Shown: positions 38,910 to 49,064, counted from the stretch's first letter. The stretch: DNA of 64,000 nt from Helicobacter monodelphidis (GCF_003288845.1 NZ_NHYN01000007.1:1-64000); one strand, 5' to 3'. Program-made: numbers and translations. Notes: generated by a model from the sequence alone, not told the origin.

Positions 38910-39314
38910 ATGGCAATGTTTTCAAGTAATGATAAGCAAGTAAGCACAAATCACAATGGTACAACAATTATTGCGGCAGGCACAACAATCAAGGGTGAAA
39001 TTCTTGCTGAATGCAATTTGCATATTGACGGCAATTTTGAGGGCAAAATCCATTCAAGTAGTAATGTAACAATCGGAAAAGGTGGTGTTGTTGGGGGTGA
39101 AATTACAGCAGATAAGCTCATTGTGAGCGGAAAATTTAACGGCACAACAGACTGCAACACAGTGGAAGTTATGCCTAATGGACGCATTGATGGGCATGTC
39201 ATTACCAATGAATTGGTAATTGAAAGAGAGGGATTCTTTGTTGGTGAAAGTCGCATTAAAGGTGAAAGTAATGCTTTCATTCCCCCAACACAAAACAATA
39301 GTAACGACGACTGA
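38910..39314 (+). CDS. ccmA: Bactofilin CcmA, cell-shape scaffold
   Basis: A 134-residue beta-helix protein that polymerises and localises shape enzymes. The bactofilin core shows repeated turns: TIIAAGTTIKGEILAECN, LHIDGNFEGKI, VTIGKGGVVGGEITADKLIV and GRIDGHVITNELVI. The ATG at 38910 has GGAGAAAG before it; a longer frame from 38859 lacks one. TACAAT at 38877-38882 could be a separate -10 element in the 56-base gap. Confidence 0.93.
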   Translation: MAMFSSNDKQVSTNHNGTTIIAAGTTIKGEILAECNLHIDGNFEGKIHSSSNVTIGKGGVVGGEITADKLIVSGKFNGTTDCNTVEVMPNGRIDGHVITNELVIEREGFFVGESRIKGESNAFIPPTQNNSNDD

Positions 39315-39330
39315 ATATAAGGTTTAAAGG

Positions 39331-42300
39331 GTGATTGAATCTGGGCTATATGCGTATCTGCAAGAATCAACACTTGATATTTTGATTCTCAGCGATGACA
39401 CACAAGCACAGAAAGCAAAAGAAATCAGTCAGCTATTGCATTACGAAGCATTTGTCTTAAATGATTTTCGTGCAAAAAGAGGTGATGATTTACGCAGTTA
39501 TCGAGAGGAGATTCAGAATAACCTTGCAATCTTGAGACAATATTATCAATGCAAAGAGCAAAAAATTCTTCTTACCCCTTTTAGTGCAGTTTTATATCCA
39601 CTTCCAAAGCCATCACTTTTGCAGGAGATATTCTTGGAGGTTGGGCAGGAGATTAACCTTAAGTCTTTCTGCTCACAACTTCTAGCTTATGGCTATGAAT
39701 TTGTTGAAATTATTGAATCAGCAGGAGAAGTTTCTGTACGTGGTGATATTATCGATATTTATCCACCCGCTCATTCATTTGCTTATCGCTTGAGTTTTTT
39801 TGACCAGGAATTAGAGTCTATTCGCTCCTTTGATTTGCAAACGCAACTTTGTTCCAAAGAAGAGATTCCACACCTCTACATTCCTGCTGCATTTCTCTCA
39901 CTCACACATGAAGAATATGAATATTTACAGCTTGAAATTCAGCAATCAGAGTTTGAAAGCTTGAGCCATGATTTAGCAAGTCTTGGTTTTTGGCACTTAA
40001 AAAATGAGTGGACAGAATATATTTTTCAAGGCAAAAAAATTCTTCTCTCAACAGAAGCACAACAGGAGATTCAAACAGAAATTACCCTACTACCTCCCCA
40101 TTTAAAACAAGAAAAAGAAATTCTACAAATGCTATCCACAAAGCCGTTTATTGTGCAAAAAGAAGGTTTTACGGATTTCAAAATTCCTGCTGGCATTGGT
40201 GCATTAGAAAGTTTTTTGCAAATCCATGCCAATAAAAAAATCCATATTATTGCAAGAAATGAAACGATTTTTCGTCATTATAAACTTCTTAATTCCCCCT
40301 ATAACCTCATCTATGCACCCCTTCATATTAACTTCTTAACACCTACAGAAGTTTTCATTTCTCTCAATACAACTCCACAAAAACGCAAGATTCGCAAGAG
40401 TAGCCTTATTTTAGACGAAATGAAAGTCGGCGATTATGTCGTGCATAAGGATTATGGAATTGCACTTTTTTCAGGAATCTCGCAAGAAAAAGTTTTGGGT
40501 GCATTAAGGGACTTTATTGTTTTATCTTATGAAGGGGAAGACCGCCTTTTACTTCCGGTAGAAAACCTCAATTATATCGACCGCTATATTGCAGAAAAAG
40601 GTAGCCTGCCTGCTATAGATAGACTTGGAAGTGGATCTTTTTTAGCTATGAAAGAGAAGGTTAAGAAACGACTTTTAGAAATTGCTGAAGAAATAGTTGC
40701 TCTAGCAGCAAAGCGAGAACTCATTGCCGGCGAGAAATTCAATACAAGCTTGGAAGAAATTTTCCTTTTTCAAGCAGATAGCGGTTTTGAATACACTCCC
40801 GACCAACAAGAAACTATAGCCGATATTTTTACCGATATTTCAAGCGGAAGAGTGATGGATAGACTCTTAAGTGGTGATGTAGGATTTGGAAAAACAGAAA
40901 TTGCAATGAATGCAATATTTGTTTCTGTAATGAGCGGTTTTCAAGCTGCTATTCTAGCCCCAACAACACTTCTTGTTTTACAACATTTTCATACACTACA
41001 AGAACGATTTTCAAAGTACAATATTAAGGTTGTTCGACTTGATCGCTTTTTAAGCACAAAAGAGAAAAATAGTGTTCTTAAACTCCTTGAAAGCGGAGAG
41101 GCACACATTGTTATTGGCACACACGCTCTCTTAGGCGTAAAGTTCAAAAAATTAGGCTTGATTGTTATTGATGAAGAACATAAATTTGGAGTCAAACAAA
41201 AAGAAAAAATTAAACAATTAAGTCAAAATTTACATACACTTTCTATGAGTGCAACCCCTATTCCGCGTACGCTGAATCAGGCTCTTTCAAATATTAAATC
41301 CCTAAGCACACTCACAACCCCACCCAAAAAAAGGCAAGGTGTTCGCACTTTCGTTAGAGAGTACAATGAAAATCTCATTAAAGAATGCATACAAAGGGAA
41401 TTAAGGCGCGGTGGACAGATTTTTTACATTCACAATAACATTGCCACCATTCAAGATATCGCACAAGATTTGAATGACCTAATTAAAGGTATTAAAATTG
41501 GCATTCTGCATTCCAAAGTTGATGCGAAACAAAGCGAAGATATTATGCTTGAATTTGCGGAAGGGAAAATCCACATTCTACTCTCAACTTCCATTGTTGA
41601 ATCAGGTATTCACCTCCCAAACGCAAATACAATCATTGTTGATGGAAGTGACCACTTTGGTATTGCGGACCTACATCAACTTAGAGGACGCGTTGGTAGA
41701 GGTAATGTAGAGGGATTTTGTTATTTCTTAATTTCAAACAAAGATCATCTTACACTAGAAGCAAAAAAACGTCTACTCGCTTTGGAGTCCCATTCTTCAC
41801 TAGGTAGTGGCTCTATTCTTGCTTATCAAGATTTAGAGATTCGTGGCGGTGGCAATCTCTTGGGCGAAGCACAAAGTGGGCATATTAAAAATATTGGTTA
41901 TGCTTTGTATTTAAGAATGCTAGAAGAGGCTATTTACTCATTTACTTCAGAGAAAAGCATAGAAGAAAGAGGTGTTGACTTAAAGCTTAGTGTTAGTGGT
42001 TTTCTCTCTGCGGAACTTATTTCTTCAGACAGATTGCGTTTAGATTTATATCGTCGCTTATCGCTTTGTGAAGAATTAAGCGATATTCTTGCAATTGAAT
42101 TAGAAATTTCTGACCGATTTGGACAACCTGATCGTTACACAAAACAATTCCTTGAACTCATTACCATCAAAGTTTTAGCAAAAAAATTGCAAATAAAAAT
42201 GATTGTAAACTACCAACAAAAGATTACGATTTTCTATCTTGATGATTCTAAGCACCAAATTGAAGCAAATAGTCGTGATGAAGATGACTTACTTCAGGCT

Positions 42301-42336
42301 ATTTTAGAATATCTCCGCAAAAAGATTAACTTATGA
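39331..42336 (+). CDS. mfd: Transcription-repair coupling factor
   Basis: A 1001-residue SF2 translocase that removes stalled RNA polymerase and recruits UvrA. It has the UvrB-like N-terminal module, the RNA-polymerase-interaction domain (KVGDYVVHKDYGIALFSGI), Walker A LLSGDVGFGKTEIAMN, DEEHKFGVKQKEKIK, the motif VI region QLRGRVGRGNVEGFCY, and a short D7 module. The start is GTG at 39331. It overlaps the next gene by four bases. It is shorter than E. coli Mfd (1148), as in other Helicobacter. Confidence 0.95.
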   Translation: MIESGLYAYLQESTLDILILSDDTQAQKAKEISQLLHYEAFVLNDFRAKRGDDLRSYREEIQNNLAILRQYYQCKEQKILLTPFSAVLYPLPKPSLLQEIFLEVGQEINLKSFCSQLLAYGYEFVEIIESAGEVSVRGDIIDIYPPAHSFAYRLSFFDQELESIRSFDLQTQLCSKEEIPHLYIPAAFLSLTHEEYEYLQLEIQQSEFESLSHDLASLGFWHLKNEWTEYIFQGKKILLSTEAQQEIQTEITLLPPHLKQEKEILQMLSTKPFIVQKEGFTDFKIPAGIGALESFLQIHANKKIHIIARNETIFRHYKLLNSPYNLIYAPLHINFLTPTEVFISLNTTPQKRKIRKSSLILDEMKVGDYVVHKDYGIALFSGISQEKVLGALRDFIVLSYEGEDRLLLPVENLNYIDRYIAEKGSLPAIDRLGSGSFLAMKEKVKKRLLEIAEEIVALAAKRELIAGEKFNTSLEEIFLFQADSGFEYTPDQQETIADIFTDISSGRVMDRLLSGDVGFGKTEIAMNAIFVSVMSGFQAAILAPTTLLVLQHFHTLQERFSKYNIKVVRLDRFLSTKEKNSVLKLLESGEAHIVIGTHALLGVKFKKLGLIVIDEEHKFGVKQKEKIKQLSQNLHTLSMSATPIPRTLNQALSNIKSLSTLTTPPKKRQGVRTFVREYNENLIKECIQRELRRGGQIFYIHNNIATIQDIAQDLNDLIKGIKIGILHSKVDAKQSEDIMLEFAEGKIHILLSTSIVESGIHLPNANTIIVDGSDHFGIADLHQLRGRVGRGNVEGFCYFLISNKDHLTLEAKKRLLALESHSSLGSGSILAYQDLEIRGGGNLLGEAQSGHIKNIGYALYLRMLEEAIYSFTSEKSIEERGVDLKLSVSGFLSAELISSDRLRLDLYRRLSLCEELSDILAIELEISDRFGQPDRYTKQFLELITIKVLAKKLQIKMIVNYQQKITIFYLDDSKHQIEANSRDEDDLLQAILEYLRKKINL

Positions 42337-43151
42337 GAATTGGCTTTATCGGTGACATTATCGGAAAACCTGCTAGACAAATTATTCAAGCAAGATTGCA
42401 AGAAATTAAGCAAGCACATAGCTTGGATTTTGTCATTGGGAATGGCGAGAATGCAAGTCATGGTTTTGGGTTAAGCATTAGCTCCGCTCAAGAACTGTTT
42501 GCAAGTGGCATTCATGTTTTAACTGGTGGTAATCACACTTGGGACAAAAGAGAAATTATGGAGCTATTAAAAGGGGATTCACGCGTTTTGCGCCCCCACA
42601 ATTACCCAAAAACATTACCTGGTAGTGGCATCGGACTCTATGAATGTTGCTCCCATACATTAGCCGTCATTAATTTAATGGGACATTTTGGTATGCCACA
42701 TGTTGATAACGCATTTCGTATGGCGGAAGAAATTATCTCTCACCTGCATTCACAAGATATTCGGCACATTATTGTCGACTTCCACGCTGAGGCAACAAGT
42801 GAAAAACGTTCACTTGCTTGCATCCTAAATGGAAAAGTGAGTGCTGTGATTGGTACACATACACATATTGGAACTGACGATTTAGAAGTACTGAATGGAA
42901 CACTAAGCGTAAGTGATGTAGGGGCTTGTGGGTGTATGGATGGTGTGATTGGAATGGACAAAACCGCACCATGCGAACGATTCTTAACTGGCTTACCATT
43001 ACGTTTTGAAATTCCTTCACAATGTCGCAAAATTTTACCAATGATTATTTTAGAACTTGACTCCAAAGGAAAATGTACTGTAGCCTATAAGCTCCGCACT
43101 ATCGATTCTGCACCACCACAAAGACTTTTTGATGCCTATTTTTATAAATAA
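42333..43151 (+). CDS. YmdB-family metallophosphoesterase
   Basis: A 272-residue enzyme of the TIGR00282/YmdB family. The metal site is formed by IGFIGDIIGKPARQ, NGENASHGFGLS, GGNHTWDKRE and VIGTHTHIGTDD. In Bacillus YmdB is a 2',3'-cyclic phosphodiesterase affecting development; the role in Helicobacter is unknown. It is the last gene of the long operon and convergent with the TfoX-like gene. Confidence 0.88.
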   Translation: MRIGFIGDIIGKPARQIIQARLQEIKQAHSLDFVIGNGENASHGFGLSISSAQELFASGIHVLTGGNHTWDKREIMELLKGDSRVLRPHNYPKTLPGSGIGLYECCSHTLAVINLMGHFGMPHVDNAFRMAEEIISHLHSQDIRHIIVDFHAEATSEKRSLACILNGKVSAVIGTHTHIGTDDLEVLNGTLSVSDVGACGCMDGVIGMDKTAPCERFLTGLPLRFEIPSQCRKILPMIILELDSKGKCTVAYKLRTIDSAPPQRLFDAYFYK

Positions 43152-43170
43152 ATAATAGATTTTACTTGCA

Positions 43171-43524
43171 CTACTCAATAATAAGTTTTTTCGTTTTTCG
43201 TTTTGGAACGGGAAGTAAGGGTATGAGAATCTTTATTACAGACCCTAACACTTCAAGATTTTCAATATCAAGAATATAACCCTCCTTTGCCCCATCATAG
43301 GCGAATCCAAGCTCATTCTGACTTAAAATCTTTTCTAAAACCTCGTATTTTTTAACAAAAAGTGTGTCATTACAAAGTAAAAATATAGGTTTTTTAGACT
43401 CTATCCCCTCATGCACATAGATACAATATTCACCAAACATTTTTCTTGCACTAAATTTATAAACGCTCCCGCACATATGGAGTTGCTCAAGCACAAAATC
43501 CTTAAATCCTTCACTTGATGCCAT
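43171..43524 (-). CDS. TfoX N-terminal domain protein
   Basis: A 117-residue protein matching the TfoX N-terminal fold: FKDFVLEQL, then VYKFSARKMFGEYCIYVHE, IFLLCNDTLFVKK and AKEGYILDIENLE. It lacks the second TfoX domain, so a competence role should not be assumed. The ATG at 43524 has GGGAGG upstream and overlaps the miaA stop by 14 bases. A longer frame to 43677 would lie inside miaA. Confidence 0.75.
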   Translation of the reverse strand: MASSEGFKDFVLEQLHMCGSVYKFSARKMFGEYCIYVHEGIESKKPIFLLCNDTLFVKKYEVLEKILSQNELGFAYDGAKEGYILDIENLEVLGSVIKILIPLLPVPKRKTKKLIIE

Positions 43525-44476
43525 CAAAAAATCCTCCCATTTTTTTTGCATCTTTAAAATATTGAATAATCTTTTGTGTAATTTCTTGCGTATTGCCACG
43601 AAACACTTGATATCCCTTAAATTGCGTACGATTAAATGTACATTGCCTTTTAGCAAGTTGTCTTGTATGGATAACAATTTGCTGATTCAAATCCTCCAAA
43701 GAAATACGACAAGAGAGATATTCAAGGGTTTCTTTAATGCCTATACTTTTCATAGGTTGAATATTATTATATTTCTGTGCTAAAGCACTCACCTCATCAA
43801 TCAAGCCAGATTCTAGCATCTTTGCCGTCCGCTCCTTAATGTGTTGCTCAATCTCTGTGCGTTCCTTGACAATCTCAAAAATGGGGATATCCCTCAATAT
43901 AGGAGATTGTCTTTGATGAGATAAAAAATATTCACTCGGTGTTTGCGATGTTGCAAGATAAATTCCTAATGCCTTCTGAACACGAAAAGTGTCGCCCTGT
44001 TTCAGAGTCGCCGCATACTGTGCATCAATATCTTGTAAAAAAGCATATCCGCCACCCCGACAAATAATGTCCCTAAGTTCTAATTTTTGTGCTTCATTCA
44101 ACTTTGGAGGCGGATTAGACAAGCCCTCCAAAAAACTTTTTAAGTAAAAACTACTTCCACCAACAATCAGCAACCCTGCCGATTCTTCTTTAGCAATATG
44201 CAGGACATCTTTTAACGCTTCCATCATCACTCCTGCATGGCACAATTCATCAGGTTCTAAAATATCAATACCATAATGAGGAACTTCCTGCAAAACTTCT
44301 TTAGATGGCTTTGCGGAAGCAATATCAATTGTTTTATAAACAGATAAAGAATCAATAGAAAATAATAAAATTTTTCTCATTGCTTGCTGTAAATGCCGAT
44401 AAACCTCTAAGGCAATATTACTTTTCCCTGTGGCAGTTGCACCAATCAAAGCAACAACTTTAAGGTATGAATTCAC
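43511..44476 (-). CDS. miaA: tRNA dimethylallyltransferase
   Basis: A 321-residue enzyme adding a dimethylallyl group to A37 of tRNAs that read U-starting codons. P-loop IGATATGKSNIA; substrate motif SIDSLSVYKTIDIASAKPS; LIVGGSSFYLKSFL; MKSIGIKETLEYL; and QLAKRQCTFNRTQFKG are all present. It overlaps proC upstream and the TfoX-like gene downstream. Confidence 0.95.
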   Translation of the reverse strand: MNSYLKVVALIGATATGKSNIALEVYRHLQQAMRKILLFSIDSLSVYKTIDIASAKPSKEVLQEVPHYGIDILEPDELCHAGVMMEALKDVLHIAKEESAGLLIVGGSSFYLKSFLEGLSNPPPKLNEAQKLELRDIICRGGGYAFLQDIDAQYAATLKQGDTFRVQKALGIYLATSQTPSEYFLSHQRQSPILRDIPIFEIVKERTEIEQHIKERTAKMLESGLIDEVSALAQKYNNIQPMKSIGIKETLEYLSCRISLEDLNQQIVIHTRQLAKRQCTFNRTQFKGYQVFRGNTQEITQKIIQYFKDAKKMGGFFDGIK

Positions 44477-45258
44477 GAACGACTTTTTTGGATAACAGCA
44501 TGAATTGCGTCAATAAATGCTGAACGCAATGCACGCGACTCAAGCAATGCAACCCCCTCAATTGTTGTGCCTGAAGGGCTTGAAACTTCCTCTTTAATGG
44601 ACACTGGATGCGTTTCTTGCAGTAAGGCAGAAAACCCCTCAAAAAGCCCTCTCACAAAAGCATTGGACTCCTCTCGACTTAAACCTTCCCTCACTCCAGC
44701 ATCGCTCAACGACTCTGCAACCATCGCTAAATACGCTGGTGAACAACCTGAAATTGCCATACCTGCTTCAAATTTTGATTCACTCGAAAGCCAAAAAACT
44801 TGCCCACAAGACCCAAAAACTTTGCTTGCTAATTCTTCTTGTTTATGTGCATATAAGGCGGTGAAACTTTTTTTGTGCCGTGCTGCAATATTAGGCATTG
44901 CCCTTACAAAAGAATCCGCACTAAAGGCTAACTCTAGCTCCTTTAAAGTTACAAAAGCGGCTATAGAATAGACTGCTTTAAAATGCCCATTAATACGAAC
45001 AGAAGAAAGGGCATAAGGCTTTAATGCAAATAAGAGGATCGCCTCACCCAAAAAATCTTGCCTTGCAATTTGCCCGCAAAAATCCTCACCTGTACAAACC
45101 TCAATCTGATTTTTGGAACATTCACATTTCTTCGCAAGACACAAAGCCTTCTGTTGATTTCTCCCTGCAATGCAAAGGGAAAAATCTGTATAACTAGAGA
45201 GGCTTAAGGCAATCGCCTCCGCCATCTTGCCATAACCTAGAATGTAAATTTTTTGCAT
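44473..45258 (-). CDS. proC: Pyrroline-5-carboxylate reductase
   Basis: A 261-residue NAD(P)H enzyme for the last step of proline synthesis. Rossmann start MQKIYILGYGKMAEAIALSL; VRAMPNIAARHKKSFTALYA; AMAISGCSPAYLAMVAESLSD; and EVSSPSGTTIEGVALLE are diagnostic. I start it at the ATG at 45258; an upstream frame begins at 45276, right after fliW. Confidence 0.92.
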   Translation of the reverse strand: MQKIYILGYGKMAEAIALSLSSYTDFSLCIAGRNQQKALCLAKKCECSKNQIEVCTGEDFCGQIARQDFLGEAILLFALKPYALSSVRINGHFKAVYSIAAFVTLKELELAFSADSFVRAMPNIAARHKKSFTALYAHKQEELASKVFGSCGQVFWLSSESKFEAGMAISGCSPAYLAMVAESLSDAGVREGLSREESNAFVRGLFEGFSALLQETHPVSIKEEVSSPSGTTIEGVALLESRALRSAFIDAIHAVIQKSRS

Positions 45259-45276
45259 ACAAAGCCCCACTACCAA

Positions 45277-45702
45277 TCAAGAATCAGAAGGATCTCCTTC
45301 CTCAATAAAAAATGAGGATATCGGCTCTTCAATACCATATGCCGGATACCTAGAAGTTTCTAATACAACTTGCCCCATTGTTTTATTATCAAAATTAAAT
45401 AAAACTGGTGCAAGAAAATTCACGGTAGATCTCTCTAATGGATTTGTTATCACCATCATATTTAAAACAAGCAAATTCGTTTTTTCTTGAATATCAAGTA
45501 AAATTTTTAATGCAATAGGAATTTCGAACTCGTATTGTCGCAACATATAAGGATTTACCATCGTAAAACTCGGTGCTTCAGCATCACGATTCCGCAAACG
45601 CATAAAAAGATCATCAATCCTCTCCAATGTCATGCATGCAACATCTTCGAAACCAAGTATCGGCGACTTCACCTCAAATTCTAAAGACTTCACCTCATTC
45701 AT
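45277..45702 (-). CDS. fliW: Flagellar assembly factor FliW
   Basis: A 141-residue protein that binds flagellin and antagonises CsrA to link flagellin synthesis to assembly. The motifs VKSPILGFEDVACMTLERID, FTMVNPYMLRQYEFEIP and LNMMVITNPLERSTVNFLAPV are typical. Helicobacter often has two fliW genes; this copy, divergent from bamD-lon, matches the HP1377 position. Confidence 0.9.
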   Translation of the reverse strand: MNEVKSLEFEVKSPILGFEDVACMTLERIDDLFMRLRNRDAEAPSFTMVNPYMLRQYEFEIPIALKILLDIQEKTNLLVLNMMVITNPLERSTVNFLAPVLFNFDNKTMGQVVLETSRYPAYGIEEPISSFFIEEGDPSDS

Positions 45703-45802
45703 AAATGCTCCCTTGTAAAAATTGAATTTTTCATCTCAAAAACCCTTAATAAAGCCTCTTGCTATTAAAATAGCTCCTCCTTGATTGCAAAAAGCTATTG
45801 AA

Positions 45803-45831
45803 ATTCTAGCCTAGAATTCAACAAAAATCAA
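45803..45831 (-). promoter_or_regulatory. Promoter of the fliW-proC-miaA operon
   Basis: On the minus strand TTGATT (45826-45831), a 17-base spacer and TAGAAT (45803-45808), about 100 bases before fliW. It looks like a housekeeping promoter; I see no sigma-28 or sigma-54 flagellar consensus. Confidence 0.55.
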
Positions 45832-45854
45832 TTTCTTTGCAACTCTTAGCCTAT

Positions 45855-45877
45855 TATAATGACTAAATCGGTATAAT
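45855..45877 (+). promoter_or_regulatory. Two candidate -10 elements for bamD-lon
   Basis: Perfect TATAAT boxes at 45855-45860 and 45872-45877, 65-87 bases before bamD. Tandem promoters, or one promoter and a chance match. Confidence 0.5.
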
Positions 45878-45941
45878 CTCTCGCTTTTTTAGAGTTTTTT
45901 GAAAAAGTTGCAAATTTTTATCATCAAGGTTCTAAAGGATT

Positions 45942-46577
45942 ATGAAAAAAATTGTTGCTGTATTCTTTGTTGCATTACTTTTCATAGGTTGCTCTCAAAC
46001 AGAGGCAGAATACGACAAGCCTGCCGATTACTGGTATGAATCTATGCTAAAAGAGATTCGCTTTGGTAATTTAGAAGGGGCTGATGATCGTCTTGCTTCC
46101 TTGCAAAGTGAACACATCAATTCACCACTTATTAAAGAAGCAATGTTGATTTTAGCCAATGCACACATGGACGAAAAAGAATATATTTTAGCAGGTTTTT
46201 ATTTTGATGAATATCTCAAGCGATTCGGTAATGCACAAAATCGCCCATTTATCGCCTATATGAAAATTAAGGCGAACTATTATGCTTTTGAAAGAGAGAA
46301 TGTCAATCAGCAGCTCTTACTTGAAAGCATCGCTGAAGCTGAAGAATACCACAAACGTTATCCCTCGTCACCCTATCGTGCATGGGTAGATTCCATGCTC
46401 GTAAATTTTTACTTAGGACAACAAGCGATGAATCTTGAAATTGCACGCATATATAATATGCGAGATGCTCATCAAGCAGCCGATATTTATCGTAATGAAC
46501 TCCCCTTTTCTTGGGTAAGAGAGATTAAAACTGAACCCGCTAAAATAGCATGGTATCGCAAACTTTTTAACTGGTAA
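45942..46577 (+). CDS. bamD: Outer-membrane assembly lipoprotein BamD
   Basis: A 211-residue lipoprotein (lipobox LLFIGCSQ) made of TPR-like helix pairs (WYESMLKEIRFGNLEGADDRL, AMLILANAHMDEKEYILAGFYFDEYLKRFGN). BamD is the essential partner of BamA in beta-barrel insertion. AAAGGA precedes the ATG. lon follows after 18 bases. Confidence 0.9.
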   Translation: MKKIVAVFFVALLFIGCSQTEAEYDKPADYWYESMLKEIRFGNLEGADDRLASLQSEHINSPLIKEAMLILANAHMDEKEYILAGFYFDEYLKRFGNAQNRPFIAYMKIKANYYAFERENVNQQLLLESIAEAEEYHKRYPSSPYRAWVDSMLVNFYLGQQAMNLEIARIYNMRDAHQAADIYRNELPFSWVREIKTEPAKIAWYRKLFNW

Positions 46578-46595
46578 ATACCGAAAGGAACATAA

Positions 46596-49064
46596 ATGAC
46601 AGAAATAGAACAAGAAAATACCCAACAATCTGATTTTCCAACAGAATTACCCATCCTTATAGAGGACAATATATTCCTGTATCCCTTTATGATTGTCCCT
46701 ATTTTTGTGCATGATGAAGCAAACATAAAAGCAATTCATTATGCGATGGAAAACGGAGAAAAAATCTTTATCACTACATCAAAAAGTGGTTCTGAAGAAA
46801 GTCGCTCCATGGGTAGTTTTTATCATGCTGGAGTCATTGGCAATATTATGCGTAAGGTTTCCCTGCCCGATGGACGCGTTAAGCTCCTTTTTCAAGGTTT
46901 AGCAAGAGGGCGAATCTTAGAATTTCGCGGAGAAAATCCGTTGGTGGGTATCATTGATATTTTACCCGCACGCAACGGGGATCCGCACCGCATTGAAGCC
47001 ATTTTAAGCGTATTAAAGGATAATCTCAAAACTCTTGCAAATTTTAACCAAAGCTTCCCTGCCGATTTATTGCGAACAATTGAAGAAAATCAGGATCCAC
47101 ACCGCATTATCGACCTCATTTCTAGCACAATCAAACTCAAAAAAGACCAAGCCTATAAAATTTTTGTCGAAGAAGAGGCAGAGGAGAGGCTACTCTTACT
47201 TGTTGATTATATCATTGAAGAGATTGAGGCATTAAAGCTACAAAGAGAAATTAAGCATAAAGTCCACAATAAGATGGAGCAAATCAATAAAGAATATTTC
47301 TTAAAAGAACAACTCAAACAGATCCAAAAAGAATTGGGTGTCGACGTGCAACGCGATGAGGAAATTGAAGAATATCGTAAAAAGCTTGAATCCATCAAAG
47401 AAAATGTATCTAAGGAAGCCTATAAAGAAATCAAAAAACAAATCGATAGACTCTCGCGTATGCACCCCGATAGTTCCGATGCCAATGTATTACATAATTA
47501 TGTTGAATGGATGCTCGAAATCCCATTTGGTAAAGCTTCCACAAAAAAACTATCCATCAAAGAAGTAGGTAAACAACTCAACAGTGATCATTTTTCTTTA
47601 GAGAAGCCGAAAGAACGCATTGTTGAATATTTTGCTGTACGCGAACTTCTCAACCAACGTGGCAAGAACCAAAAGGACTCAAAAGGGACGATTCTCTGTT
47701 TTTATGGGCCTCCTGGCGTGGGTAAAACCTCCCTTGCAAATTCAATCGCAACTGCCCTCAAACGTCCTCTTGTTAGAATTGCTTTAGGAGGTTTAGAAGA
47801 TGTAAATGAGTTAAGAGGGCATCGACGCACCTATGTTGGGGCAATGCCCGGAAGAATCGTGCAAGGGCTTATTGACGCTAAAGAAATGAATCCAGTAATG
47901 GTTTTAGATGAAATTGACAAAGTTGGACGCAGTTATCGTGGTGACCCAACCTCTGTTTTGCTAGAAATTTTAGACCCGGAACAAAATAGTGAATTCAGAG
48001 ATTATTATGCAAATTTTAATATTGACCTTTCTCAAATTATTTTTATTGCAACTGCAAATGATGTTGGCTCTATCCCTGCCCCGTTACGCGATAGAATGGA
48101 GTTTATCGAAGTGAGCAGTTATACTCCACAAGAAAAATTTGAAATCGCAAAAAAATATCTCATTCCGCAAGAACTAAAAAAACACGGGCTTCTTGCTTCC
48201 GAAGTCAGTATTCAACCAACTGCATTAAAAGAAATAATTGAAAAATATACACGCGAAGCTGGAGTGCGAAATTTAAGGCGTCGGATTTCTCAAATTATGC
48301 GTAAATCTGCAAAAATCTTGCTTGATGAAGGGGAAAGCACAAAAATCACACTTACCCCCAAACTCTTACCCACATTCTTGGATAAAATTGTTTTTGAAAT
48401 TGACGAAGCAGACAAGAAAGATACAGTTGGGGTTGTGAATGGATTGGCATGGACAAGTGTAGGAGGCGATGTCTTAAAAATTGAAGCACTTAAAATTAAA
48501 GGTAAGGGTGGATTACAACTCACAGGAAGTTTGGGTGATGTTATGAAAGAGTCTGCAAAAATTGCCCTAAGCGTTGTTAAAGGCTTGATTGACGAAGGGA
48601 TCCTCCAAACTCCAAAAGCTCCACATAGCCAAAAAATGATTGAAAAAATACAAAAACAAAATGAGGTTGCATTAGAAGAAATTTATAATTTCTATGATTT
48701 ACATTTACATGTGCCAGAGGGTGCAACACCAAAAGATGGACCAAGTGCAGGAATTGCAATGGCAAGTGTCATTGCCTCAATTCTTGCAGATTTACCTATC
48801 AGACAAAATGTTGCAATGACAGGCGAAGTCACATTGAGAGGGAAAGTTTTGGCCATTGGAGGATTAAAAGAAAAACTCATTGCCGCTCATAAAGCAGGAG
48901 TTAAAAAAGTTCTTATTCCTAAGAAGAATTTTGAGAGAGATTTAAAAGATATTCCAAAAGAAGTCTGTGATGCCTTAGAGATTATCCCAGTTACACAGAT
49001 CAGCGAAGTATTCAAAGAAGTTTTGGTTACTCCAAAACAAATTCATTCAAAAGGAAAAAAATGA
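46596..49064 (+). CDS. lon: ATP-dependent protease La (Lon)
   Basis: An 822-residue cytosolic protease. N-terminal LAN domain (LPILIEDNIFLYPFMIVP), coiled middle, AAA+ module with Walker A CFYGPPGVGKTSLAN and Walker B PVMVLDEIDKVG, and the Ser/Lys protease domain with PKDGPSAGIAMASVI and a later KEKLIAAHKAGVKKVLIP. It degrades misfolded and regulatory proteins. It overlaps the next gene by four bases. Confidence 0.97.
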   Translation: MTEIEQENTQQSDFPTELPILIEDNIFLYPFMIVPIFVHDEANIKAIHYAMENGEKIFITTSKSGSEESRSMGSFYHAGVIGNIMRKVSLPDGRVKLLFQGLARGRILEFRGENPLVGIIDILPARNGDPHRIEAILSVLKDNLKTLANFNQSFPADLLRTIEENQDPHRIIDLISSTIKLKKDQAYKIFVEEEAEERLLLLVDYIIEEIEALKLQREIKHKVHNKMEQINKEYFLKEQLKQIQKELGVDVQRDEEIEEYRKKLESIKENVSKEAYKEIKKQIDRLSRMHPDSSDANVLHNYVEWMLEIPFGKASTKKLSIKEVGKQLNSDHFSLEKPKERIVEYFAVRELLNQRGKNQKDSKGTILCFYGPPGVGKTSLANSIATALKRPLVRIALGGLEDVNELRGHRRTYVGAMPGRIVQGLIDAKEMNPVMVLDEIDKVGRSYRGDPTSVLLEILDPEQNSEFRDYYANFNIDLSQIIFIATANDVGSIPAPLRDRMEFIEVSSYTPQEKFEIAKKYLIPQELKKHGLLASEVSIQPTALKEIIEKYTREAGVRNLRRRISQIMRKSAKILLDEGESTKITLTPKLLPTFLDKIVFEIDEADKKDTVGVVNGLAWTSVGGDVLKIEALKIKGKGGLQLTGSLGDVMKESAKIALSVVKGLIDEGILQTPKAPHSQKMIEKIQKQNEVALEEIYNFYDLHLHVPEGATPKDGPSAGIAMASVIASILADLPIRQNVAMTGEVTLRGKVLAIGGLKEKLIAAHKAGVKKVLIPKKNFERDLKDIPKEVCDALEIIPVTQISEVFKEVLVTPKQIHSKGKK

